Below, piece by piece: positions 10,501 through 24,554 of a stretch of 64,000 nucleotides of DNA. Source of the DNA: Purpureocillium takamizusanense (lineage: Eukaryota; Ascomycota; Sordariomycetes; Hypocreales; Ophiocordycipitaceae); contig NC_063078.1 of NCBI RefSeq assembly GCF_022605165.1, positions 744,001-808,000 of the forward strand. The letters are read 5' to 3'. The stretch's first letter is position 1. Every line of letters begins with the position of its first letter. The position numbers were made by a program, and so were the translations under genes. A model generated the notes under the pieces. That model was given only the letters and a program-made list of their open reading frames with translations. It was not told the origin of the DNA and ran no database searches.

Positions 10501-11993
10501 CGGCTATCGAGGCATATGCATGGGCGCGTGGATTGTGTTACATGCGCAGCACATTTAACGATCCGACATGCTAGATTAAGGAGCTCGGTCAACTGCCTTG
10601 GTGGCGATGCTAAACGATGCTCAACCTATTGAAGACAATGCGAAAAGAATTTATCATGTCCCTTAAACCGTATCCGCCCATTGCCCAAGGCCAAGAAGGC
10701 AGGGCGAACCGGCGGCTGGCGGCGCGTGACCGAGGCGGTTGCGCGGAGGAGGCACATAATAGGCAGCTGAGCATTTGATTGCGCATGGGGAACAATGAGA
10801 GGCACCATTGATCGGCACTTAGCTTCCGAACTGGTTACTACTATATATGCACGTAACACGGACAGCTGAGCGAATCTTGTACGGATCGTTGCCGAGTATC
10901 CGCCATGATCACTCCGCAGTGTCATTGCTAATGTCTGAAATATGGGGTACAGCTACAGGACATGGGAGCAACACGGTTTTGGCCAACGTACATGGTAGCG
11001 GTCAGCACGTTAGACGGTGGTTCGGCGTATAGTATCGTTTGATGCCCGTGTCCGTAGGCGTTTCGGGAAACCGTGAAGGCCTGGCGAGATGCCCCCCCAC
11101 CCTCTTCTTTTTTTTTTCTGTTCGAGTACATACAATGGTACTTTAGGTCATTGAACGGACGGCTGCCTAGGAAGGATAATAGTAGCAATCTGACCCCGCA
11201 GTGTCTCTGCGACGGCATGAAGCCAACGCAACTCGTGCCCGCGGGATGGGGGCCGGCCTGAGACGACCCCGTCACGACCATGAAGAGCCGAGCCTCACTT
11301 CCTAAACGCCACTTCTCGGTGTTGCCCGTGACGGGCAGTTAGCAACCGATTAAAGTAGAATAACATCCGTATGGCCATGCGGCAACCGGTTATCTGCAAC
11401 CAACGGATCGTCGCGCCTACTCTCATGCACGTCACAGCTTCGCGAGGCGTCTCTATTGCTCCATGTCGGCCGAAAGCACCCGGACAGGTATAGCTACCAT
11501 AGAACAATCAACGATCAGAAGTTCCTCTAACTATGCTGTTTTTGACAGGTAGAAGGGACGCCTAGACCCATAGGGTCGTGTCAGATTCGTCAGATTGTAA
11601 TCCACTGACCGTTTAGAGAGGTGGCGGCGCCCAGTGGCCGGCACTTCATGAGATGTAACCGGCGATCCCCTGGCTATCTTGAGCGCAGGTATCGGCCGAA
11701 TGTAGAAGCTAAACTTTCCCTCTAGACTTGAAGATTGGAGCAGGTGGGTAAATTGGAAATCACGATGTCGAGCGATGCTGTGACGCTGGGCCAGTGATGC
11801 GAGGTATGCGGCGAGTTCTTGCGGGCAGATAAATAGACGCCCTCGTCCTGCTGAGATTACCGTCGTTTCTATTGTGCTCTTTAGTCTCAATTGCCCACTC
11901 CAGTGTTGCCCCAAGTTGACGAGCTCATTGTGTCTCAGCTCCATCATCTCGCCCGTATATACTTCGGTCCAGCATAGTTATATAGTCGCCAAA
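7529..11993. other. 4.5-kb gene-poor region
   Basis: No frame in this stretch shows domain-like composition or introns with consistent phase. It holds a (GCT) microsatellite at 8578-8606, a poly-T run near 11107-11117, and the presumed promoters of the RGS gene on the left and the subtilisin gene on the right. It may contain degraded or noncoding transcribed sequence; nothing could be assigned. Confidence 0.5.
8578..8606. repeat. (GCT)n microsatellite, about 9 copies
   Basis: An uninterrupted GCT trinucleotide run lies in noncoding sequence. Open frames over it translate to poly-Ala, poly-Cys or poly-Ser and are not credible genes. Confidence 0.9.
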
Positions 11994-13278
<1,285 letters not shown>

Positions 13279-14190
13279 GTTGCCTGTTACCGTGTACACG
13301 GAGGACAAAAACACTGAGGGACAGCGACACATCATGATATGCTACTGTACCGCAAACGCCTCATTGCATGGGGATCGCTACATGTTGTGTCTATATAGCT
13401 ACGCTTTGTTACTTCAACGTAACCAGAATGCCACACATTACCCCCAAGTTCTGACTCATCACCATCCTAACAGTCGGAACACAAGCTGCGCCGTGCCGTG
13501 AAAATAGAAGCTATTTAATAAGGACGCCAACATCTTTGCTGTTGCTTTTGGGCATGGCAATGAGCTTATGATGGTCGTACGCGATATCCGTTATGGACGT
13601 GTCGTGTAAGCTCATGTGTGTGCCCGACCCGTAAAGCCAAGGCCGCCGTTGCGATATATAGCTCGCATCAGCAGGCTTGACCTTAGCAGGCAGGATTGCG
13701 TTGCACCACCGTTGCCATGAGCTCGGCGGCAGCCCAGCTGATCATCCTGACGTGTTGGTCCGACCGTGGAATGCTTCTTTGCCCGCTCTTTGAACAGTCG
13801 AACTACTTGGAAGAATGTTGAGAAGTGGACGTAGAAATGTGTGCATACGACACATTAAATTAATCAAGGCAATGACATCGAGACATGGCCGCGTACGAAT
13901 TATGTTACTGACAGACGATCAAGCTCTGGTCGATGGCCCTTATTTATGCGACCAGAGCTTACTATCCGTCGCAGCGTAACAACGCAGGTCGCGGCATCCC
14001 ATCTTTCCAAATTAGGTCAGATATCCCTAGCATCCATTGAGGGGTTGACATGGCATTTCACGTGGCCAACCGAGCTTCCTCAACATTGCGTTTGAGGAAC
14101 CAAGAATTTGGTGCCAAAGCAAAGTCCCTGCGCCGCAATCGAGCCTCGAACCGATCGGCGACTCGACGTGAGCTCGAGATCGGATCAACA
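13279..14190. other. Intergenic region between subtilisin and hydrolase genes
   Basis: It contains the presumed 3' end of the protease transcript and the promoter of the hydrolase. An upstream in-frame ATG at 14050 exists, but the 47 residues it would add are basic and unlike the family. No other gene is seen. Confidence 0.5.
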
Positions 14191-15151
14191 ATGGATGCGA
14201 CGTGCAAACACGCCTCAGTCTCGCTGAGCGATGGCGCCACCTTGCAAGTGAAGTTACTGGGGGCGAACAGCACGGCAAAGCCCCTCCTCATAGCTCTCCA
14301 TGGGGCGCAAGGTGTGTCTGATCACCGCGAGCCGCTCCAATCTTTCAGCTTCTTGTCGTCACGCTTTCGTCTTCTTGTGTACGATGCGAGGGGAAGCGGC
14401 CGTAGCGATGACAAAGGACCCTTCACGCATCAGCGCTGGGCCGCTGATGTCGACGAGCTGAGGTAAAGTTGTGCAGAGCTATTCATGTTTCCCTTTCTGG
14501 GCAGCGCCTGGCTAACCCGTGTCCAGGGAATGGGCCGGAGCTGATATGTGTATCGTTGCCGGAGGCTCCTATGGAGGCATGGTTGCTCTGGAATATGCAT
14601 TGGTATACCCGCAACGCGTTTCTGCGCTGCTCCTTCGCGACACTTGGGCAAACGGCGTGCTGGGAGTGCTGCGCTGCCTGAAGTCGATTCTCACGGACGC
14701 CCGGATACAGCCAGACGCGGACCGCCAAGTGCGGGTATGGAGTGGGAACATACGAGATAATGAAGACCTGGCAGCAGCTTTCATCGAAATCCTGCCCATC
14801 TACACACCAGAGGGCTCAGGGAGACCCAACGCTCCCGCAGCACCTGACGCAGACAAGCACACAGAGGCAGATGAGCTGATCCTCCACTACAAGACGCACA
14901 ACTTCTGCTTCACCCACAACCAACCTAGATTTGACTTGCGCAACCGCCTTGAACAGATAAAGGCCCCCACCCTCGTGGTCTGTGGGAGACACGACCCCAT
15001 TACCCCGGTCATGTTCAGCGAGGAGATTGCGGAGTCTGTGCCCGGCGCGCAACTGACGATCTTCGAGAATTCTGGCCATAGTCCCCCGTCCGACGAGCCT
15101 GATGCTTTTAGAGATCGAGTTTGGCAGTTCCTTGACCAGATAAGCGCCTGA
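14191..15151 (+). CDS. Alpha/beta hydrolase, proline iminopeptidase-like
   Basis: Two exons, 14191..14462 and 14527..15151, join through a 64-bp GTAAAG...CAG intron into 298 residues. The fold signatures are clear: LLIALHGAQG near the oxyanion loop, YDARGSGRSDD, nucleophile S105 in AGGSYGGM, acid D247 in CGRHDPITP and H275 in NSGHSPP. Length and motif spacing match proline iminopeptidases (S33) and related esterases. The substrate cannot be told from sequence. The start at 14191 has a good ACAATGG context and fits the family; the ATG at 14050 would add an unlikely extension. No signal peptide, so it is probably cytosolic. Confidence 0.88.
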
Positions 15152-16441
15152 TCTGAAGTCGCATCATCGCTCTGCCCACCCCGAGCTCCTTTCTTGCCGT
15201 GGTTTATGCTTTGCTACTCAGGCGGACAATCTCGAAATCTGAGCCAAACGCGATCGTGCGTTTGACTTGAACAGTACTATGTTGGTCTATGAGTAATCAT
15301 GATGTTGTTCGCGGGTAGCGGCAGGGCGTGGCGACCTTGCACTCCGGATGAAGGGGGGGAGTGATCACGCATAGGACTTTAACAGGGTCAACTTGCCTGA
15401 GGCAAGGCGTTCTCGAGATTGAAAAGCGGGCAGTAGGGGAGAAAGCCGCTGTATCTTCTTTCGCTAGTGTGCCAACAGAGGCATTGTCATCATGACGGGA
15501 GATACAGATTCGTGGCCTAGGTTGCCACGCGGGAGACATCAAGATCCCGACACTCCGCGTTCAGGACTCCAGATTGCAAAGGATGTCGGCTAGTCTTGAG
15601 GCAGAGTGAATGCTGGTAGAGCTGCGCATTTCATTTTGTGTGCACGCATGCAAACCAACCCGCGAGCCAGGGATTCCTACCCGGCCAGTCGGACTCGAAG
15701 CAGCATCGAGGAACGCGGAACGCACAGGTAGGTTTTCGTGAACGGGTATCTAACTAGCAACAGCCTCTCCAGGCTGACCAGCACGAACCCCGTGCACTGT
15801 TAAGATGGGACTGACCATGGATTCCCGCCTTGGTCAATTGCCGATGAGCCAAAGGCGGTGTGACTGGGCTGAGCCTTGGAAGGAAGGCGCGAACAAGAGC
15901 AGGCGCGTGCCTGCCCAATGCCTCACAGCTGGCGGCGAGCGCGCACAGCTGCCGCACCTTATAACACGCGAACACGCACCACCCACCACCCACCACTTCT
16001 GTTTTCCGCACCCTCTTTCCCTCGCGCAGTCCTTCCCAACATCCCATCAACAAACCTTCTCGCGGTGCCGCAAGACTTTCATTCAGCCCTCCGGGTTTGG
16101 AGCAAAGATCTTGACTGCCCACACTGGGAAGGCCCAGTCCTCTACCGCTTCCTCCACTCAACACTCTCTACCTCACACGATCTACTCGTCGCGTCACTTT
16201 CGCGTCTTCCATTCTTCGTTCTCAGGGTGAGCAATCTTACCACAAGAAAGACCTGGAAATCATTCACCTTCATCATCTTCGTGTCTGTCATAGACACTTC
16301 CCATAACCCTGTGTCACTACGAAAGCGTGTTGTCACGTTCGCCTGCCTGGAAGTTTGCCTCGCACGCACGAGAAGCAACAAACCTGACCCAAAGAAGGCC
16401 ACAAACACCAAAGCTGGTCCTCGAACATTCAAGGTCCAAAC
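15152..16441. other. Intergenic region and long pyrimidine-rich 5' leader
   Basis: No gene recognised. The last ~450 bp before 16442 are rich in C/T tracts, typical of filamentous fungal promoters and long 5' leaders, and may include a leader intron near 16227. Confidence 0.45.
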
Positions 16442-19055
16442 ATGTCCCCCACGACTCCACAGTCGGGGAAGCAGCCGTCGCTCGGCGAGGCGCTCGCCCT
16501 TCACTCCGTCAGGAAGACGGCCTCTTGTGAACCTCTCGGAAAAGATGCGCTTGCTTCCTCCGATGAAGACAGCAACCGCGGCGGCGGTAAGTCCTTCTTC
16601 TTTGTCTGCAATAGTATCGCAGAGAACACTTTCTTTGACGTGCCTGTGGCTAACATAGCACAGGAGCCCGGTTTGAGACTTCGAGCGACATTCTTTCGCC
16701 ATTTCCCGTCAGCCGGTAAGTTTCGTCGGTAATGAATGTCCAAAGAGGCAGGCTGACGCGTCGGTAGACTGCAGGCAATGAAGCTTACTTCGGACGATGA
16801 TACTCCACGATCGAATAGGTATGTCTCCCACGCAACCTTTGACGGCCCATTCTCCCCGCTTGCTGACTCCACATACGCCAGATCTTCCAATTTCATGGGT
16901 TTTGGATCTACAGATGATGGCGACGTATTCACCGATGGCTCCAACGAGGACACTCGCCCTGATCCACGAGGTATTGTCGCCACAGGCCTCACGGTGTATA
17001 GCGATAATAGAAACAAGATTGATCCGCAGACGATGTATGCCGGTTCGGCTTGCATGTTCGTTGCAAAGTAAGTACCGCACCAGGAAATGAACAAGTTGCC
17101 TTCGACGAACGCTAACTTTGCATCTTTCTAGCCTACCGCAGCAGTTCTCCGACCATGAGCTCGAAGAAGAGGTTACTAGAGTCTTTGGCCGCTTTGGAAC
17201 AGTCTTCGTGAAGATCAAGCGCGACGGCAGACATATGCCTTTTGCGTTCTGCCAGTACAGGGTACGTCTACACTGCCTGAATTTCACTGTGTTGATTTGC
17301 TAATGAAGACTTAGTTCGATGAGGAGGCCCAGCGAGCCATGCGAGAAGGCAAAGGAACAACGGTCCTTGGTCGACCCTGCCGCACAGAGATGGCACGAGC
17401 CCAGTGTAAGCTTTCCTATCCGCCTTGCTTTCAGTGCAGTTAGCTGACATGTCTCTCTAGCATCATTCATCGTTTACAAGCATTCTGGCCAGCGCACTCG
17501 CCACAGTGAGGCGAGCGATCTTCTTCGTCGCCTGGGAGAAATCTCCAAGGTAGAGCTTCTCGAAGAGGGTCTTCGATTGGCGGCCGGGCTCCCCCAAGCT
17601 GTCGTTGTTACGTACAAAATGTACGATGCAAAGCGTGATCCTCCACGAGTAAGTTTAACGTCTCCAGCTCTTGGGTCGCTATCCACTGACATTCGGTGTA
17701 GGTTTTTGCCAATGATCCCACCTACTGTGTCAAAGTCTTTGACCCGAAAACGCTGTCCCCCGAAGGACCTGGATCCGCCTTCCGCCCCCGCGAAAGAAAT
17801 TTCTTGCGTCAGTACGACAAAGATCGTCGATCTGCCTATATGGGGAACTTGCCGCCTACTATGACCAAGGATGTTTTGCAGTCTCTGGCGAGCTCCTGCG
17901 GTCAAGTGTTGGAAGTGCAGCTTCATTGCAAGGATGTGCCAGGCGTGACTGGTATGTCTTTCCAACGAGCGATCTCTGTCGAGCAGTCAAAACTGACGCG
18001 CATTTTAGGCCAGAAAACTTGTTTCGCATTCGTGGAGTTCGCTCGCCCTGACTCCCCAGATGAGCTCATTGAAGCCATGGTACGTCGTCCAGACCTTTCG
18101 CGGGGGATTACCCTTTCTCTCTGTTCATGAGCTAACGTTGTGATGATAGAATAAAACGTTCATTGATGACTACTGCATCCGAGTCGAGAGAAAGGAGCCC
18201 CGAATGATTGACACGCCACGCAGAGTCGCGCCTTCGGGCGGCCCATTCCGCAACATGCAGACCCTGACCCGTCGCCCTCGAGTCGGCTCGTTTGAGCTCG
18301 AGAGGCCGTCTGACCGTCACCCAGGTACCGCGTCGGGGCCCATGGGTCCGTCTGGCCGACGAACTCAGTATGCCTCCAACTCCTTCACGCCCGGACGCAC
18401 GCGCCAGCCTCGTCCGTCCGTACTTGGCAATGGCTCGTCATCTGGGCGTGGCTTGTTCGACTCCCCTGTGGCATCTCGCGCGATTTCTGACTTGAACAGC
18501 AATCTTCAGGACGTCGGACCTCCCGAAGTCGTGGCCAAAAAGTCTGTGGAGTTTGACCTCAACCACCGCATTGTGTCGAGCTCAACCATTGATTCCGACG
18601 ACAGCGCTGCCGAGGCCAAGTCACCTACAAAGACAGTCGCCGCAACGAACGAGTCCGCCACGCCCTCCTCGTCGACCGCTGGAAACGTGACGACAGCGAC
18701 ACCGGCCGAGGCGATGACGCCCTACCCCATGATACCTTGGATGCCTTATCATCCATGGCCGTATCCGTACATGACTGCTCCTCTGAGCCCGCAGCCCAGT
18801 CCCCCAGGCATGTACCCAGGTTACATGCCTCACACTATGTACCCCGGCTTCGATATGCTTGGACCCATGATGTTCTCACCTGGTCCGATGATGCCAGCTT
18901 TCTCCGGATTCCCGGGCCCGACTGATGCCCCTAACAATCCCTCGACCAACCCTTCGAGCACTCCCTCGAACAACTCGCACCAGGCTGACGAGTCTACCTC
19001 CGCAGCCGACGAGAATAATTTGGAGTCGCAGAAGACCGAACGCCCTACGCAGTAA
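16442..19055 (+). CDS. RNA-binding protein with RRM domains and Pro/Met-rich tail
   Basis: Ten exons join in phase: 16442..16586, 16664..16715, 16768..16818, 16882..17067, 17132..17261, 17315..17405, 17461..17648, 17702..17951, 18009..18079, 18150..19055. The product is 689 residues. The first RRM (about 140-215) has RNP2 MFVANL and RNP1 HMPFAFCQY. A degenerate RRM-like stretch follows (SFIVYKHSG to AVVVTYKMYDAK). A further RRM (about 324-405) has RNP2 AYMGNL and RNP1 KTCFAFVEF. The tail is low-complexity: Ser-rich, then Pro/Met/Tyr-rich (PYPMIPWMPYHPWPYPY). The architecture suggests a cytoplasmic mRNA-binding regulator; no specific orthologue is recognised. The intron at 16819-16881 is a multiple of three without stops, so retention would add 21 residues. 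Confidence 0.85.
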
Positions 19056-20348
19056 TTCGTCGCAAGTGTCGAACTCGATGTCGACTTCCGAGGGCGATCG
19101 CCCTGCGTCGTGTTCGCTCTTCAGTGTTTTTCACCTCTCCTCTGTCAAATTTTTGTTCTAATACGGGACAGCTCCCAACGATTGTCGGCCTCTCCGAGGG
19201 TCGATCGCGACCTCTCTTCATCGTCGGCAGTCAAGGCTCTCGCGTTGATTTCATGATCGATGTTTCCTCTACTAAAGAGGGCCGGTTCTCATTTTCCCTG
19301 TTTCGGCTGTGTACGATCGACGACGGCCGAAAGCAGAAACCTTGCGTGGACCGATTGGTTCACAGACGAATATTTGCAGACCAAAAACATGATCTGCTCT
19401 TCAAGTTGCGCCTGCTAACTTGCAGGACCTTAATGTTTGGTCACCCTCGCCTTGGATCGTGACAGATCTGGCGACACTTGGGCGAGAAATATGGGGTGAC
19501 AAAATGGATATGGAAACCATGATCGATGTTGGCGGATTTGTGTCGAGGGCATCTCTGGGTAATCCTGAAAGATGCGCTTGGTGATCATCCGCCTGTTGGC
19601 CATCAAATTGAACGGGAAGATGTCTTCCTCGGATCAGGATCCCGGATGACTGTCCTCCGGAACGGGGGCTGATATTGCAGTGGAGGGTTTGGGTCAGCTC
19701 GGACGATGGGAATCGTGGAATTTGGTTTGGCCGGCAAGAATCCAAAGGCTTGTTGCCTCGTATTCCAACAGAACCGTGTGTCGGGGATGGTCTTTTTATA
19801 TTCTGTACTACTACTAATTCCAGGGTTCGTAAACCACGATATTTGCCAAGGTGTCGCTCAAGCGACGAGATTTCTGCCTCCTCCTGACCCATGTGAGATG
19901 GCAGCCCAAGCGAACAATGGACAGACGACACGGGGCAAGAAGCAAGTGCCTCTGAGTCTGGAGTGATGTCTGTGTAACCCTCATGGGTGTCGGAAGGCAG
20001 CCTGCCAACAAGATTTTGGCGCCGGTTCAGGTGTGGCCCTACAGCTTGGGGCAATTCGGTCAGCGAAGCTAGTGCGGTGCGGCTCCGTTGCACTGTGGAA
20101 GCTATTGATGGAGAGGCATTAACCTTTCTCGGTCGCGCGCTGGGGCGACACCCCGATAGTGTAAATTTTTACCAAATCATGCCACCAACCTTGGGAGGCT
20201 CACATTTTCTTCATAAACATCGTCCAGGAACGTAGACCCGCCCCGTCACCGACGGTCATCTTCGCCAGGGCTCTCGTCGTCTGCGCATGCGTCTGACCTT
20301 GACTTCGTCGCCTTCGCTCCTGTGCTACCCACGTCGGTCAAACTCATC
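19056..20348. other. Intergenic region downstream of the RRM gene
   Basis: It probably holds the 3' untranslated region of the RRM gene and the promoter of the symporter. No credible coding region was found on either strand. Confidence 0.5.
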
Positions 20349-22729
20349 ATGGGTCAACCATCTTTCGCGGCGTCGAACGCCATCATTTATCTCACATATG
20401 GCGCCTTTCTGTGGGTTCCTTTTCCCCCCAACAAAGCTTTGCCAATATCCATGCAGGCGCATGGCTGACGTCTTCAACGAAGGGTTTTGGGCACTGCCAT
20501 TGCTTGGAGGATGAGGAACCAGAGCAAGAAGGATTTCTTGTCCGGCAACGGAACGCAAACTGGTCAGCAGGATTCAACAAACCCGTGACGGCCTTCTCTC
20601 GAGTGCCTGAATCCGGACCCCCGCAGGGAACACGGTGAGCTGACCGGTTCAACAGCATTTCCCTTGGCCCTCAACTTTATTGCGTCGGGTGAGTGATTGA
20701 TGCGGCCGGTGCGACTGCAAAGCGCCAATGATATGACTCCGGAGCGGTAGCCTTTCCAGTTCGTGGATGGCATGGGACACTCGGACGGCATGACCAGCGA
20801 AAGCATATGACTCGACGACGGCAATGAGTAGGTTCGTAACCCAAGATCTTTGCTCTCCTCTCTTGAGCGATGCGCTTGGCTCCCCGCATCGCTCCTCACG
20901 GCGCAGAGCGTGGCAACGGTCTCTGCGACTGGACAAGCCTTTACGATGGTCCGTTGGCACCTTCAGGATTGCAGAGCTGCCAATCTGTGCTGGGTAGGTG
21001 GGATGTCGGGGAGCTTGCTCATCGTGACAGAGAGGAGATTGCGGCTCACTACGGGCGCGGAATCCTCATAGAGCCTGGCATCCAACTCCACCAAGGAACT
21101 TCGGTTCCGCATGTGAGAGATGTCAGGCCTACGAGGACGAAGCTGAGATTGCACCGTAATTACTCGATCAAGTTAATGCTTGCGTGGGAAACGTGCTGCC
21201 GCTCCAAGACTCCAAATACTCTCTCTTCCTCCCTTTCCCCCCCTAACCCCGGTGCGGTACTAACAGCTTGAAAAGCACTCGGCTCCGGAATCCTGTTCAC
21301 CTATCCTGAGATCGCAACCATTGCTGGCGTCCAGGGTGTTCTGACCTACGCGCTGGCGTCGGCTCTGCCGTTCTTAATTTTCGGCGCCTTAGGCCCCATC
21401 ATTCGGCGCAAATGTCCCCACGGATTCGTTCTGACGGAGTGGACGCGACAGCGATATGGCACCGTTACCATGCTGTACCTGAGCTTCATGACGCTGGTTA
21501 CTCTGTTTCTTTACATGATTGCCGAACTGTCGTCCCTGGGCCAGGTCGTCAACGCCTTGACCGGCATCGACAATCTTCCCGTCATCATTGTCGAGTGCGT
21601 TGTCACCACTATCTACACATGTAAGTTGTCGGCCACCGACGCTGTCTTAGTCGTGAAGACAATGACTGACCCGCGCGTTGCAGCACTCGGAGGCTTCAGG
21701 ATTTCTTTCCTCACGGATGTCATCCAAGGCGGCATGGTCGTGGGGCTCATCGTCATCGCGTCCATCGCTGTTGGCGTGAAGACGGAGATCAAGCCTGAGC
21801 TCATCGATTCCTCCGGGCTCACGAAGCCTTCGACGGTTGGGTGGTACCTTCTGTACATCTTGCCCGTCGCCGTCGGGACAAACGACCTCTTCCTTGCCAA
21901 CTTCTGGCTTCGAACCTTCTCGGCGAAGACGGATAAGGACCTTTGGATCGGCGTTTCGGTGGCTACGGTTGGCATCTTGTGCATCCTCACGCTCGTCGGC
22001 TGCGCCGGCCTCATAGCCGTCTGGTCGGGGACGTGGCCCGGTGACCCACCGCAGGTGGGCTCGCTGGCGTTCTTCGCCCTCTTGGAGACCCTCCCCAACT
22101 GGGTGGTCGGCATCGTGCTCGTCATGGTCGTGAGTCTCAGCACCGCAGCCTTTGACAGCACCCAGTCCGCCATGGTCTCTGCGGCGTCGAATGACCTGTT
22201 CCGCAACCGTCTCAACATCTGGTACATCCGAGGCATGGTCGTCTTGACCATGATCCCGGTCGTCGTCCTCGCCCTCAAGGCCACGTCCATTCTGCAAATC
22301 TACCTCATCAGCGACCTGCTCTCGGCCGCCACCATCCCCGTCTTGTGCCTGGGCCTCAGCGAGCGGCTCTACTGGTGGCGAGGCTTCGAGGTTGTCGTTG
22401 GTGGCCTGGGGGGCATCTTCACCGTGTTCCTCTTTGGTACCATCTACTACGGCAACGCCGACGAGGGAAGCAAGCTCCTCCTCCTCCAGAATGGTCTGTA
22501 TGGCGACGACTGGAGCGCGTTTGGCGCCTTCGTGGCCGCACCCGTCGGCGGGCTATTGTGGGGTTTCGGCGCGTTGGCCCTAAGACTTGGTTTCCAGTAC
22601 GTCAAGGCGAAGATTCGACACGAGCCTTTCACCGCTCTGGATCGACCTGTCGAGGTGGAGGAGAGCATACACAGCGAGCATGATGTGCAGCAGGAGGTTG
22701 TGACATCCAAGGCTGGCAAGTTCTTTTGA
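20349..22729 (+). CDS. Sodium:solute symporter (SSF) family transporter
   Basis: Five exons, 20349..20410, 20483..20562, 20656..20688, 21276..21620 and 21684..22729, join in phase to 521 residues. The N-terminus begins MGQPSFAASNAIIYLTYG with the first membrane helix, then SKKDFLSGNGTQT and FPLALNFIAS; the latter is a 33-nt exon. It continues ALGSGILFTYPEIATIAGVQ, CPHGFVLTEWTRQRYG and about a dozen hydrophobic helices, ending in an acidic cytosolic tail. These are hallmarks of fungal SSF carriers, related to the Dur3 urea-transporter branch; the substrate is not deducible. Intron 3 (20689-21275, 587 bp) is unusually long but ends with a perfect TACTAAC branch site at 21258-21264. Donors in the first three introns (GTGGGT, GTCAGC, GTGAGT) include weak ones, so those short exons are less certain than the body. 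Confidence 0.85.
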
Positions 22730-23019
22730 GCGACACGCACTGCTGGCCGCACCTGCGCGGAAGTTCTAGACAGTGGCCTTGGCGTGCTGCCAGATGTGGT
22801 AGAGGAGAGTTGAGCCAATGGATGTGGGAAGATACAGACGATAGATGTGAAGGTGGTGGAGATCATGGGCGCTGACAGCGCCGTGATAGAATTGATACAA
22901 TGGCGTCACGTCAGACGCTCCTTTATATGATACATGTTCCTATTCCCATACACGTCCAACCAATGGCTAGGAAGCCTCTTCGGCTGTTCGCATTTCGTGC
23001 TCCGTGACAAGGTTGTCGT
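22730..23019. other. Convergent 3' intergenic spacer
   Basis: A spacer of 290 bp between two converging genes (symporter and Mba1/mL45-like), presumably holding both polyadenylation regions. No gene seen. Confidence 0.5.
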
Positions 23020-24071
23020 TTACGACTTTTTCGTGGCGGACTCGTCCCATCCTGCCCGCCTTGCCTGCTCACGGTCAATCACAGACTTCTCCTCCAGGTA
23101 GCCAGCCAACGTCGTAGCCGATGTCGTGCCCCATATCCGCCACGGCCCGGTCTCGAAAGTCTTTTGGTTGGCCTGTCGCGACAGGACAACGTACTCGATC
23201 TTGTCTTGAAGTTTCACGCTCCCCGGCACCGTCTCGCCGGTGGAAATGTTCTGCCTAGAGGCCTGCTGCGTCGAGTTTATGGCGACGACGGCCTGCTCGG
23301 TCACGAGGACCTTGTCGAACGGGTTGACCTGGTGGATCTGGTGCGACAGCAGGCGAGGGAAGAAGAGCGGGCTGTTGTACTTGACGAGCTCAAAACGCAC
23401 TCGCTCCCGGGGGTCTCTCCGGTCGATGGCGGCGACCAGCTTCTTCGCAAACTCGTTCAGGCATATCCTCTGCAGAGTCGCCTTGTCGCCTTGGGCAAAG
23501 GCCTCGAGCATCTCTCGATACAGGGCCTTGGCCGTGGGCGCAATCTTTCCGCGCCTGGCCTTCCACTTTGGCCGCGTTGTCCAGTTCGGCATGGACTTGA
23601 GCTTGAAGTTGAGGACCGAGACGGCGCCGACGAGCCAATGGCGCATACGGTTCCAGTGATATTGGGCGAATTCGGACGGGCTTCGCGGGTATCGAGACAG
23701 GGGCAGAGAGACAAAGGTCCCTGCGACAAGATCAGTCAAAGAAAAGTCCTCTCCGAGGGGCACACGGAGAACTTCTGAGCCGAGAAACGCCCTCGGTTGG
23801 TTTCACCCGTACCTGGAAAGAGCGGCCCGCCACCGTCCTTGAAGTACTCCGCGTTGGCGAGCTTTTGCATTTGCGACATGCTCTGCTCCGTATTCATCCT
23901 GCTCGAGCTCACGCGCGCGGCCCTATCCATCTCCCGTTTTATTTTATTCCGCGAAACGCCCGAGGCGTACTGGCGCGCGGCGGGAAAGGTCGGGAGGATC
24001 GCGGCGCATCGCTGCCGAGGAAGCGAAGAGGCGAGTGTGCGCCATGCCGGCGCGGCCACAGTGATTGGCAT
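23020..24071 (-). CDS. Mitochondrial Tim44-like protein, Mba1/mL45 family (mitoribosome-associated)
   Basis: Two exons, complement(23020..23719 plus base 23720, 23813..24071), join through a GTACGG...CGCAG intron to 319 residues. The N-terminus (MPITVAAPAWRTLASSLPRQ) is basic, Ser/Arg-rich and lacks acidic residues, as a mitochondrial presequence should. The body contains a Tim44/mL45-like fold: RHWLVGAVSVLNFKLKSMP, ALYREMLEAFAQGD and VRFELVKYNSP. Mba1 and mL45 dock the mitochondrial ribosome to the inner membrane for insertion of newly made proteins. The gene is divergent from CIA30, another mitochondrial protein gene, with 483 bp between starts. The family assignment rests on pattern and mitochondrial context. 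Confidence 0.75.
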
Positions 24072-24554
24072 TGTGGTCGGGCGAGCGAGGTCTGTGACTT
24101 CTCAACGGAAGGTCAATGAATACAGACCCGTTGCCCTCCGGGATAAAGAATAACGAGGCGCTGACCGGGTCAGGCAAAAATGGACCAACGCGGAAGCGTC
24201 TTGTCCAGCTCGTTGAACATCGCGACATGCCACTGAAAAAAGAGAGGAACGGGTCCTCGGATGTTCCGAGCCGCCACACAGGGTGGGCCAGCTCTGAGGT
24301 GACCGATTTGCACTTTCCGCACAGGGTCACACCGTGCTAATCCGTCGCTATTCATACACCACATTCGGCTCCCATCCCATCACCATCCGTTATCCCACGC
24401 GCGTGCGCCTTGCTGAATGATCGTTTAGCCCCTGCCGTTTGGAACCCGACACTGATGCGCGCAAGACACATGGTGTCCTACCCACACTGAGCCACCTGGC
24501 TCCAATCCCAACACCACCGCCGTCCGCGGAATCTCCTGCCACATCGTCGACAGC
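24072..24554. promoter_or_regulatory. Divergent promoter region of two mitochondrial-protein genes
   Basis: The 483 bp between the starts of the Mba1/mL45-like gene and CIA30 carries no credible coding region. The head-to-head arrangement suggests shared control of two mitochondrial biogenesis genes. No specific site was identified. Confidence 0.45.

Noticed and set aside
21613..22297. Long minus-strand frames opposite the symporter gene
   Set aside because: Shadow frames of a GC-rich coding exon; the plus-strand product has clear membrane helices and SSF motifs.
21276..22729. 5'-truncated symporter pseudogene
   Set aside because: Three short upstream exons (20349-20688) restore the first helix and the conserved N-terminal motifs in phase, so the gene appears complete.
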